This document shows positions 1 through 6,193 of a stretch of 16,770 bases of DNA, piece after piece. A program made the translations under genes and the position numbers. Location of the stretch: the NCBI GenBank assembly GCA_019454915.1, contig JACFNM010000049.1, positions 1 through 16,770 of the forward strand, given 5' to 3'. The stretch is from Chitinophagaceae bacterium (GTDB lineage: Bacteria; Bacteroidota; Bacteroidia; Chitinophagales; Chitinophagaceae). A model generated the notes under the pieces. It was given only the letters and a program-made list of their open reading frames with translations, did not search any database and was not told where the DNA came from. Position 1 is the first letter of the stretch. The number at the start of each line of letters is the position of its first letter.

Positions 1-66
1 GTAGATCAGGAGCATGAAGCCGGAGTATATGGAAGCATTGAAGTGCTATGCGAATTGACGATGTGA
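1..66 (+). CDS. Possible 3' end of a gene cut by the window edge
   Basis: Frame 1 is open from the first base to a TGA at 64-66 and would encode 21 residues ending in IEVLCELTM. The codons look plausible for a Bacteroidota gene, but a stretch this short is often open by chance. No family is recognised. If real, the gene runs convergently toward the DUF3109 gene with a gap of about 30 bases. Confidence 0.2.
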   Translation, partial: VDQEHEAGVYGSIEVLCELTM

Positions 67-96
67 GTTCTGTTAACAATATCTCCTTCTACCACT

Positions 97-684
97 TTAG
101 TCGGTTTTGCCTTTTCTGAAATATTGCTTTGCTGTCTGGTCGAGTGCATCATAGAAATCTTGCCCAAATTTTCTGATCAACGCTTCTTTTACAAAAACAT
201 AGACCGGCATTTTCAACTTCTTGCCCAGTACGCAAGCCGGAGCACACAATACTTCTCTCGGCTCATAGTTTACAACTTCATAGGTTCTGGTCTTTTTCGT
301 TTTAATCGGAAACAGATGACAACTGATGGGCTTCTTCCAGCCTGTTTTACCGTCCAGATAGGCTTGTTCGAGTCCACATTTTATTATGCCCTTTTCATCA
401 TAATGTCCGTAAGCGCAAATACGGCCGTTTATCGTAGGCGTAACCCAGCCAAACTCCTTGTCGTAGAAATATCTGCCGGACTTTTTTATTTCATTGAGTC
501 CTTCGGCGGTTAGATAGGGTTTCACCTTATCAAAAACTTCATCAAGTTTTTGAGTCTCCTCTACTGTCATAGGAGCGCCGGCATCTCCGTCTTCGCAGCA
601 GCCGCCTTTACATTTATCCAAATCACAAACAAATTGCTCTTTCACGACGTCATCACTCACCAGTATGTTGCCAATTTCTATCAT
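97..684 (-). CDS. DUF3109 family cysteine-rich protein (YkgJ-like)
   Basis: A 195-residue protein without signal peptide or membrane segment, so predicted cytoplasmic. It has nine cysteines in the pattern I associate with DUF3109 / YkgJ-like putative metal-binding proteins: C20, C25 and the pair C29-C30 (CKGGCCED), then C90, C103, C122 (SCHLFPI) and C147, C151 (CAPAC). The cysteines suggest a bound zinc or iron-sulfur centre. No reaction is established for the family, so function is unknown. The start is the ATG at 682-684, preceded on its strand by a run of eight A, with a weak -7-like box further upstream. It lies 107 bases after gldD on the same strand and may be read from the upstream operon, its own promoter, or both. 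Family assignment is fairly secure. Confidence 0.88.
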   Translation of the reverse strand: MIEIGNILVSDDVVKEQFVCDLDKCKGGCCEDGDAGAPMTVEETQKLDEVFDKVKPYLTAEGLNEIKKSGRYFYDKEFGWVTPTINGRICAYGHYDEKGIIKCGLEQAYLDGKTGWKKPISCHLFPIKTKKTRTYEVVNYEPREVLCAPACVLGKKLKMPVYVFVKEALIRKFGQDFYDALDQTAKQYFRKGKTD

Positions 685-695
685 GATTTTTTTTG

Positions 696-703
696 TAAAG
701 ATA
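696..703 (-). promoter_or_regulatory. Possible -7 box for the DUF3109 gene
   Basis: On the minus strand the sequence TATCTTTA matches the Bacteroidota -7 consensus TAnnTTTG at five of six defined positions and lies 11 bases before the ATG. A TTG lies 16 bases further upstream, slightly closer than the usual -33/-7 spacing. Suggestive only. Confidence 0.25.
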
Positions 704-734
704 CCATATCAACCGGGAGCAACGGATTAGTTTT

Positions 735-779
735 TTCCCGCTGTCATGCTTTATTACGGATATCGGTATAATGCGGGAA
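735..779. other. Inverted repeat between gldD and the DUF3109 gene
   Basis: TTCCCGC (735-741) and GCGGGAA (773-779) form a 7-bp stem. The intervening 31 bases contain a second, imperfect ATTAC/GTATAAT pairing. It lies just after the gldD stop on the minus strand. No U-run follows the stem on either strand, so it is not a textbook terminator. It could be a 3'-end or processing structure. Confidence 0.25.
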
Positions 780-791
780 TGGGTTTCCAGT

Positions 792-1439
792 CTATTTCCA
801 CTGCAGGGTGTTGATCATTTGATCCATATCTTTCTGCAGGAATTGATACACGACACCGAGCGAATCTTCATTGGGGGTACTGTCAAAATACAGGGCGCCT
901 CTTAAAAAATGCCGGGTGGTGTCGGTAACAAAGAATTGCTTTCCCGTTGCTGCGTTTCCTCCCACATTAAAGAAGACGCCGCCGATACCGCGCGGTGTGA
1001 TGAACACCGAATCTTCGATGGACGAGGCTTTTACGGAGTGCTTGAAGGTTATTTTGTATGCGTCTTCACGAAGATTTTCGAAGGTATTGACAGCCGTAGA
1101 ATCCTTGTATCCCTGGTCTGTTTTCACTTTATACCATGATTTCCCGCCGATGGTCTTATAGCTGAGATAGATTCGTGCATTAAAATCGGGAAAGTCAATA
1201 TTAATCCAGTAGGGATTGTCCGCACTTTCGTCAAACAGGCAGCTATCTCTTGTGACGTTGCTGTAAACGGGATAATCGAATGTAAATGGATAGCCGGGCT
1301 GATTGAAGGGCTGGTATTGATGTTCCGGAAGATTGATATTGAAATACCCTTTGGGTCGCGGCGTATAATGGCTATTACATGCGTAAAATACAGGAATCGA
1401 TAAAAGAAAATACAGGAAGGCTTTTTTTAAGGATATCAT
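792..1439 (-). CDS. gldD: Gliding motility lipoprotein GldD
   Basis: A 215-residue lipoprotein. The N-terminal hydrophobic segment ends in the lipobox FYAC with the lipidated cysteine at residue 21. Directly after comes YTPRPKGYFNINLPEHQY, the hallmark opening of GldD. In Flavobacterium johnsoniae GldD is required for gliding and is linked to function of the type IX secretion/gliding machinery; its exact biochemical role is unknown. It should sit in the periplasm or outer membrane through its lipid anchor. The ATG at 1437-1439 lies 24 bases after the gldE stop, so the two are almost certainly co-transcribed. The gld name follows the family and does not prove that this organism glides. Confidence 0.93.
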   Translation of the reverse strand: MISLKKAFLYFLLSIPVFYACNSHYTPRPKGYFNINLPEHQYQPFNQPGYPFTFDYPVYSNVTRDSCLFDESADNPYWINIDFPDFNARIYLSYKTIGGKSWYKVKTDQGYKDSTAVNTFENLREDAYKITFKHSVKASSIEDSVFITPRGIGGVFFNVGGNAATGKQFFVTDTTRHFLRGALYFDSTPNEDSLGVVYQFLQKDMDQMINTLQWK

Positions 1440-1463
1440 TTGAGCAACGATTATATAGGCCGC

Positions 1464-2756
1464 CTACTGGGGATTTGCCAGTTTAATGGCCACTTTCACT
1501 TTTTTAATTCTATTTTTATCAATTTCCAGCACGGTGAATTCGAAATCGCCGATTGTAATCACCTGCTCCTGCTTCGGTATTTCCCCCGCCAGTTCCAGTA
1601 CTAATCCTGCCAGCGACTCACTCTCTCCTCTCACTTCATCGAATGTGTCTGGCTTCAGTCCCATGGCTTTGCAAACGTCGGTGATCATAATGCGTCCTTC
1701 AAAAATATAGGTCTGGTCGTCTATTTTTTTGTTGGCGCTTTCTTCGTCGTCGAATTCATCACGTATGTCCCCGATAATTTCTTCCATGATGTCTTCCATC
1801 GTAACGATTCCTTCGGTTCCTCCAAACTCGTCTACTACTACGGCAAAATGAGTATTCCTTTTCTGTAGTTCCCGCAAGAGATCTTTGATGAGATTTTGCT
1901 CGGGAACAAAATAGGGCTGACGGAGCAACTGGCGCCAGTCAAAGTCGTCAGGCTCGTTGATGAAGGGTAGTACGTCTTTAGAGTGAATAATGCCTACGAT
2001 GTCATCGAGGTTACTCTTGTACACGGGCAGGCGGGAATAGTGCAGTTCTTCAATTCGTTGAACGAGCTCGCGAAAACCAGTTTTGTATTCAATGGCGCTT
2101 ACATCGAGCCGGGTGCGCATAATCTGCTTAACCGTTACCTGGCCAAAGCGGGCAATTCCTCTCAGGATATTTTTTTCTTCTTCAGTTGTATTCTCCGAAG
2201 CATTCATTTCTATGGCCTGGTTAATATCCTCCGGATTATAGATATAGTGGTGTTTAACGCCACCGAAACTTCTTTCAATTCTTTCCGTAAATTTTACAAA
2301 CCATTTGCTTACGCTACTCAGGAAGCTGTAGATGACTTCCACCAACAGAGATGCACTGTAGGCAAAGCGGATATTGTTTTGCGTGGCCGAGACTTTTGGA
2401 AGTATCTCCGCAAAGAGCAGCAACAGGAATGCTATCACCACTAATTTGATAGTGAAATTCAGGTAAACGTTAGGCTCTTCCAGTATTTCTTCCATCAGCA
2501 CATTGGAAACGATAATGGCGCCGATATTTACTACGGTACTGGCGATTTGCAGGGTAACCAATAGTTGCTTGGGCTGATCCAGCAGCGTGATGATCCGGCG
2601 TGCAGCAGGATGTTGCTTGGTTTTCAGCATGTTAATGTCGCGGTAGTTCAGGGAAAAAAAAGCCACCGCTACACCCGATACAAAAAATGAAATGATCAAA
2701 AGGGAAAGCAGCAGTATGATAAGTATAGTTACGCTTTGCGGATTGATAGCCAGCAC
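1464..2756 (-). CDS. gldE: Gliding motility-associated protein GldE (CNNM/CBS/CorC-type membrane protein)
   Basis: An integral membrane protein related to CorC/HlyC ion-transport proteins and to GldE of Flavobacterium. From the N-terminus: a strongly hydrophobic CNNM (DUF21) region with several membrane segments; two CBS repeats (VKQIMRTRLDVSAIE through SKDVLPFI, and the FAVVVDEFGGTEGIVTMEDIMEEI stretch, family signature VDEFGGTxGIVTxEDxxEEIxG); and a C-terminal CorC/HlyC domain ending about ten residues before the stop. The frame is open to a GTG at 2858, but that start lies in the loop of a perfect 7-bp hairpin and would add 34 atypical residues. I prefer the GTG at 2754-2756 (430 residues), placing the first membrane segment close to the N-terminus as in relatives. 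A TTG at 2807 is another option. It follows ssb and precedes gldD by 24 bases. Family assignment is secure, the start is not. Confidence 0.9.
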   Translation of the reverse strand: MLAINPQSVTILIILLLSLLIISFFVSGVAVAFFSLNYRDINMLKTKQHPAARRIITLLDQPKQLLVTLQIASTVVNIGAIIVSNVLMEEILEEPNVYLNFTIKLVVIAFLLLLFAEILPKVSATQNNIRFAYSASLLVEVIYSFLSSVSKWFVKFTERIERSFGGVKHHYIYNPEDINQAIEMNASENTTEEEKNILRGIARFGQVTVKQIMRTRLDVSAIEYKTGFRELVQRIEELHYSRLPVYKSNLDDIVGIIHSKDVLPFINEPDDFDWRQLLRQPYFVPEQNLIKDLLRELQKRNTHFAVVVDEFGGTEGIVTMEDIMEEIIGDIRDEFDDEESANKKIDDQTYIFEGRIMITDVCKAMGLKPDTFDEVRGESESLAGLVLELAGEIPKQEQVITIGDFEFTVLEIDKNRIKKVKVAIKLANPQ

Positions 2757-2844
2757 GATTGACTTAATTTTAATTGGAATACTGTAGATAAGTAACGGGT
2801 GGTTCAAGCCGGTTATTTTATATGAACGATCAATATAATCATAA

Positions 2845-2865
2845 AGGCAGGTTATCACCCTGCCT
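2845..2865 (-). terminator. Hairpin between ssb and gldE (terminator or attenuator)
   Basis: AGGCAGG (2845-2851) and CCTGCCT (2859-2865) form a perfect 7-bp stem with a 7-base loop. On the minus strand the stem is preceded by AAAAGC and followed by TTATGATTATATT, moderately T-rich. It lies about 40 bases after the ssb stop and about 90 bases before the preferred gldE start, so it may partly terminate transcription between them. Only sequence symmetry supports this. Confidence 0.4.
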
Positions 2866-2903
2866 GCTTTTATGGATACAAAAATAAGTATTTATATAAA
2901 ATA

Positions 2904-3338
2904 CTAAAATGCCATGTTTTCGGGCGGTGTATCACCGATGGGCGGTATATCGCTGCCAAAGTTGTCCGGCTGATCGCTGCCGTGACTGATTCCATGACCT
3001 CCGTCTGCCCTTTTATCCAGCATGATCAGGTTGTCTCCCACCACTTCCGTTGCAAATTTCCGGCTCCCTTCTTTGTCTTCCCAGCTCCTGGTTCTTAACC
3101 GGCCTTCTATGTAAACCAGGCTGCCTTTGTGCAGATACTTTTGTGCTAATTCTGCCAATCCCCTCCACAAAACGACCGTGTGCCATTCCGTTTGGCTAAT
3201 CAATTTCCCGGTCCTGTCTTTAAATGTTTCTGTAGTAGCGAGTGGAAATTTGGCAACAGCAATATTACCTTCCAAGAATTGAATATCAGGTTCCTTTCCG
3301 AGGTTACCTATCAACATAACCCTGTTTACTCCTCTCAT
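2904..3338 (-). CDS. ssb: Single-stranded DNA-binding protein
   Basis: An OB-fold SSB that coats single-stranded DNA in replication, recombination and repair. The preferred ATG at 3336-3338 gives 144 residues beginning MRGVNRVMLIGNLGKEPDI, the normal family opening. Further family landmarks are FPLATTETFKD, the EWHTVVLWRGLAELAQKYLHKG stretch and VYIEGRLRTRSWEDKEG. A longer reading from TTG at 3378-3380 adds 14 polar residues and overlaps the mutY stop. It is less likely but would give translational coupling. The last residues, DIPPIGDTPPENMAF, keep the terminal Phe but lack the acidic DDDIPF-like tip through which SSB usually recruits partners. Lies directly downstream of mutY and upstream of gldE. 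Confidence 0.93.
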   Translation of the reverse strand: MRGVNRVMLIGNLGKEPDIQFLEGNIAVAKFPLATTETFKDRTGKLISQTEWHTVVLWRGLAELAQKYLHKGSLVYIEGRLRTRSWEDKEGSRKFATEVVGDNLIMLDKRADGGHGISHGSDQPDNFGSDIPPIGDTPPENMAF

Positions 3339-3376
3339 AATGCTTGATTTTGATTCCTGCGAATAATCTTTCTTCC

Positions 3377-4453
3377 TCAACCGTTCCTTAAATTTACATT
3401 TTTTTCCTCCAAATAAGTAATCATAAATTTTGGGAGAGGATAGTCGTGTAGTTTTCCGAGGGGAATAGCATCGTATCCCAGGTTTGCTTTAAGCGGTATT
3501 TGTAACCTGATTTCAATAAACTGCCCGTGAATGGTTTGATGGGTAAGCTGCTGAGTATATATCCTTGAAGTGCTGCTGACTATTGCATATTCAGGATTGA
3601 TCAATTGCTTCAAGCCGGCGACCTGAAGCCAGTTTCCAGGAGTAATTGCTTTTTTCGTTTCTATCAACACAAATTCGTGCAGGTTATGCCAGATGTCTTT
3701 ATTGGTTCTTTTTCGGATATATACTTTCCCTTTGTATATCATAATGAAATAATATAGCCACCTGATTTTTTTTGTAATCTTCTTTTCTTTTACCGGCAGG
3801 TCATTCGCGCGGCCGGTTAGAAAGGCATTGCACCTTTTTCGCAGGATACAAATATCGCAGGTGGGATTCCGGGGCTTGCATACCGTGGCGCCAAAGTCCA
3901 TAATAGCCTGATTATAGATCCCGGGATTCTCCTTATCCAAAAATTGCTGTGCCAGCTCGTTAAACAGTTTCTTACCGGATAAAGAATCTGCGGGAACATC
4001 TATCCCTTTAAATCGGCTTAGTACTCGGATCACATTTCCGTCCACCACGGCTTTAGGCTGATTAAAGGCAAAGGAAGCAATGGCCGCTGCCGTGTAGGGT
4101 CCTATTCCTGGAAGCGCAAGCAGTTTGTCATAATCGCCGGGAAATCTCCCGGCATATTGCTCTTCAATCAATTTTGCAGTAGCAATCAGGTTCTTGCATC
4201 TTGAATAATAACCCAACCCTTCCCATAGTTTAAAGACCTTCTGTTCGTTGCTATTGGCGAGCTTGCTTATGCCGGGAAAGGCTTTAATGAAGCGGAGATA
4301 ATAGTTCCACCCCTGTTCAACCCTCGTCTGTTGAAGGATAATTTCACTCAGCCATATTTTATACGGGTCTTTCTCGTTTTTCCAGGGCATCTCACGCCGG
4401 TTAGCGTCTTTATTCCAACGCATAAGATTCTGGGTGAAAAATGACTTTTTCAT
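3377..4453 (-). CDS. mutY: A/G-specific adenine glycosylase MutY
   Basis: Removes adenine mispaired with 8-oxoguanine or guanine in base-excision repair. 358 residues, normal for the family. Key residues fall at the same numbers as in E. coli MutY: catalytic Glu37 in SEIILQQTRVEQ, the helix-hairpin-helix LPGIGPYTAAAI at about 114-125, catalytic Asp138 in VVDGNVIRVLSR, and the [4Fe-4S] ligands C192, C199, C202 and C208 (CKPRNPTCDICILRKRC). The C-terminal third is the NUDIX-like 8-oxoG recognition domain. The start is the ATG at 4451-4453. Its TGA (3377-3379) abuts the ssb region. It is probably the first gene of the minus-strand unit, facing a divergent intergenic region toward the HU-like gene. 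Confidence 0.97.
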   Translation of the reverse strand: MKKSFFTQNLMRWNKDANRREMPWKNEKDPYKIWLSEIILQQTRVEQGWNYYLRFIKAFPGISKLANSNEQKVFKLWEGLGYYSRCKNLIATAKLIEEQYAGRFPGDYDKLLALPGIGPYTAAAIASFAFNQPKAVVDGNVIRVLSRFKGIDVPADSLSGKKLFNELAQQFLDKENPGIYNQAIMDFGATVCKPRNPTCDICILRKRCNAFLTGRANDLPVKEKKITKKIRWLYYFIMIYKGKVYIRKRTNKDIWHNLHEFVLIETKKAITPGNWLQVAGLKQLINPEYAIVSSTSRIYTQQLTHQTIHGQFIEIRLQIPLKANLGYDAIPLGKLHDYPLPKFMITYLEEKNVNLRNG

Positions 4454-4684
4454 GGAGTAATTATCTGTTTTTCAATAATATGGATTCTTTTTAATTTATA
4501 TAATATACAATTTTCAGATATTCTGTACGTTCAGTAATAACCAGATGCATTTTTGTAATAAACCGGCTGCATGAGATTCAAACAATGGTAGAAATAGAAA
4601 AATATTTAAAAAAATAACTTGTTGGAAATAAATTAATTATGTTATTTTATCGTTGAAACTCATTTACTTATAAAATACAATTCT
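4454..4684. promoter_or_regulatory. Divergent intergenic region between mutY and the HU-like gene
   Basis: 231 AT-rich bases with no credible gene; promoters for both directions should lie here. For the plus strand, TTGTTG (4619-4624) and TATTTTAT (4643-4650) give a weak -33/-7 pair spaced 18 bases. For the minus strand, TATTATTG (reading 4480 to 4473) matches TAnnTTTG at five of six positions and lies 20 bases before the mutY ATG, but has no good -33 partner. Confidence 0.3.
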
Positions 4685-5017
4685 ATGCGAAAAGCCGATC
4701 TCATTAACAATATCTCTGAAAAAACAGGCATCCCAAAAGTAGATGTTTTAGTTACACTGGAAACTCTGTTTAAAGAGGTAAAAGAAAACATTTCGAAGGG
4801 AGAAAACATTTACATCCGGGGTTTTGGCAGCTTTATTACGAAGAAGAGGGCAGCCAAGATTGGGCGTAATATAAAGAAAAACACCGCAGTACATATACCA
4901 GAACATTATATCCCCGCATTTAAACCAGCCAAGGAATTTGTTCACGAAGTCAAAAAATTACAGTCTGCCAAACCGGTTGTTGAGGATTTTGATGAAGAGA
5001 TCGAAGATAGCCTGTAA
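4685..5017 (+). CDS. HU/IHF-family nucleoid DNA-binding protein
   Basis: A 110-residue histone-like protein that bends and compacts DNA. Family features are MRKADLINNISEKTGIPKVDV at the start, the beta-arm entry GENIYIRGFGSFITKKRAAK (about 40-60), and the arm sequence GRNIKKNTAVHIPEHYIPAFKPAKEF, in which Ile replaces the usual GRNP proline, a variant common in Bacteroidota. A short acidic tail (VEDFDEEIEDSL) extends past the core. Whether it acts as a homodimer like HU or site-specifically like IHF cannot be told. It lies 22 bases upstream of the TPR gene, so the two are probably co-transcribed. The start ATG is unambiguous. Confidence 0.93.
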   Translation: MRKADLINNISEKTGIPKVDVLVTLETLFKEVKENISKGENIYIRGFGSFITKKRAAKIGRNIKKNTAVHIPEHYIPAFKPAKEFVHEVKKLQSAKPVVEDFDEEIEDSL

Positions 5018-5039
5018 CTTCGCAGGAAATTTAGAATGA

Positions 5040-5891
5040 GTGAAGAAGCAACAATGGATAGTTGTAGCATCGGGGCTGGTACTTTTATTTGCTCTTTTTT
5101 TCTGGGGCAGAACCAAGCCGGATGCTGCAAAGGTTCAGGCAGCACAGGGAAATGCCGAACCTAAAGAAGAACAATTAGATTCAGGTTCCATACTCGAAAC
5201 GGCAAAATCGAGACTTACCCCGGAACAGCAGGCCTGGCTCACTGCCAGGGAAAATTCGGTTGTGAGGGGAGATGTCACCAGCCAGAAAATCAGGTTATAT
5301 GATGAATTAGCCAGTTTCTGGAAGGATTCCGCTCATGTTTTTGAGCCGTTTATGTATTATCTCGGAGAAAAGTCCAAATTGGAAAATTCTGAAAAAAGCC
5401 TCACCTTTGCTGCCCATTTGTATTTAAGGCAGCTAAAAGGGGTTGAACAGCATGCATTGCAGGTGTGGATGGCTAATCAGGCGGCGGATTTATTTAAGCA
5501 GGCTTTAACCCTAAATCCTGAAAACGATTCCAGTAAAGTCGGATTAGGTAGTTGCTATATTTTTGGAGCGTCTGGTGCATCCAGTCCGATGGAAGGTATT
5601 CAAAGCATACTGGAAGTAACACAGAAGGATTCAACGAATATGTACGCGCAATTTATGCTGGGTTACGGAGGAATAATGACCGGGCAATATGACCGGGCCA
5701 TTGAAAGGTTGAATAAAGTAGTACATGCAGACCCGGATAATACCGAAGCTGTGTTCTTACTGGCTGAAGCGTATGAACGGCATGGAGAAAATGCGATGGC
5801 GGCGAAATGGTATGAGGAGGGTAAGAAGTTTGTACAGAACCCCGAAGCGCTTAAAGAAATTGACAAGCGAATACAGGAATTACAATTTTGA
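5040..5891 (+). CDS. Membrane-anchored tetratricopeptide repeat protein
   Basis: A 283-residue protein with one N-terminal membrane segment (about residues 6-23) and then a soluble domain, most likely facing the periplasm. After a polar, Glu/Gln-rich linker (25-75) come helical repeats. The clearest TPR-like units are at about 143-175 (AADLFKQALTLNPENDSSKVGLG), 203-235 (QYDRAIERLNKVVHADPDN) and 236-268 (AVFLLAEAYERHGENAMAAKWYEEG). TPR domains hold protein partners; no partner is identifiable here. The start is GTG at 5040-5042; a nearby ATG at 5036 is in another frame and stops after nine codons. Genes of this type sit between the HU-like gene and rng in other Bacteroidota, but a functional link is inference. 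Confidence 0.85.
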   Translation: MKKQQWIVVASGLVLLFALFFWGRTKPDAAKVQAAQGNAEPKEEQLDSGSILETAKSRLTPEQQAWLTARENSVVRGDVTSQKIRLYDELASFWKDSAHVFEPFMYYLGEKSKLENSEKSLTFAAHLYLRQLKGVEQHALQVWMANQAADLFKQALTLNPENDSSKVGLGSCYIFGASGASSPMEGIQSILEVTQKDSTNMYAQFMLGYGGIMTGQYDRAIERLNKVVHADPDNTEAVFLLAEAYERHGENAMAAKWYEEGKKFVQNPEALKEIDKRIQELQF

Positions 5892-5938
5892 AATTTTTGA
5901 ATTAATTATAAATTACATAACAAAAAACTATTTGGTTT

Positions 5939-6028
5939 ATGCCTTGTGGTAAAAAAAGAAAGCGTCATAAAATTGCTACTCACAAACGTAAGAAACGCCT
6001 TAGAAAGAATCGTCATAAGAAGAAATAA
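5939..6028 (+). CDS. 29-residue highly basic protein conserved in Bacteroidota
   Basis: ATG at 5939 to TAA at 6026-6028 encodes 29 residues: MPCGKKRKRHKIATHKRKK, then RLRKNRHKKK. Twenty of the 29 residues are Lys, Arg or His. The extreme composition and the exact form MP-x-GKKRKRHK-x-ATHKRKKR match a tiny protein I recognise in many Bacteroidota genomes, often left unannotated. Such a peptide would bind nucleic acid, most plausibly rRNA. I recall that a Flavobacterium ribosome structure contained a phylum-specific small basic protein, but I cannot confirm it is this one. It lies 47 bases after the TPR gene and 165 bases before rng. Confidence 0.82.
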   Translation: MPCGKKRKRHKIATHKRKKRLRKNRHKKK

Positions 6029-6193
6029 TTAGCGGAGCTTTTCGCTGCCGGATAACCAGCACAAAGTGGTGTTATTGCCTAAGTGGTAATCGTCTGTTCC
6101 AGCTAATGATGTGGAGATGAAATCGAATGCAAGGGATAATTCACTCAAAGGGGTTCCCCGTTTGAGTGATGGTTTATTAAATGGCTTTCTCAC
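6029..6193 (+). promoter_or_regulatory. Structured leader upstream of rng
   Basis: 165 bases without a credible gene. It holds a small hairpin at 6074-6090 (ATTGCC / GGTAAT, one G-T wobble, 5-base loop) and a stronger one at 6141-6169, listed separately. Also visible is a weak AGCG/CGCT pairing near its left end. It is likely the 5' untranslated region of rng or the intercistronic part of a longer transcript. No riboswitch class is recognised. Confidence 0.4.
6141..6169 (+). promoter_or_regulatory. Strong hairpin just before the rng start
   Basis: The left arm TCACTCAAAGGGG (6141-6153) pairs with CCCC-g-TTTGAGTGA (6156-6169): 13 base pairs with one bulged G at 6160. The innermost pair must open to give a 4-base loop. 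It ends 24 bases before the TTG start of rng. No T-run follows, so a control or processing element is more likely than a terminator. Confidence 0.5.

Noticed and set aside
2..58. Alternative frame at the left edge (MKPEYMEALKCYAN)
   Set aside because: Only 14 codons from an ATG, preceded by a stop, and overlapping the longer open frame 1; no evidence of coding.
1983..2444. 153-codon plus-strand open frame opposite gldE
   Set aside because: It lies entirely antisense to conserved CBS and membrane coding sequence and its translation resembles no protein; it is a shadow of gldE codon use.
6029..6193. tRNA or known riboswitch in the rng leader
   Set aside because: No cloverleaf, no T-arm consensus and no recognisable riboswitch core; only simple stem-loops.
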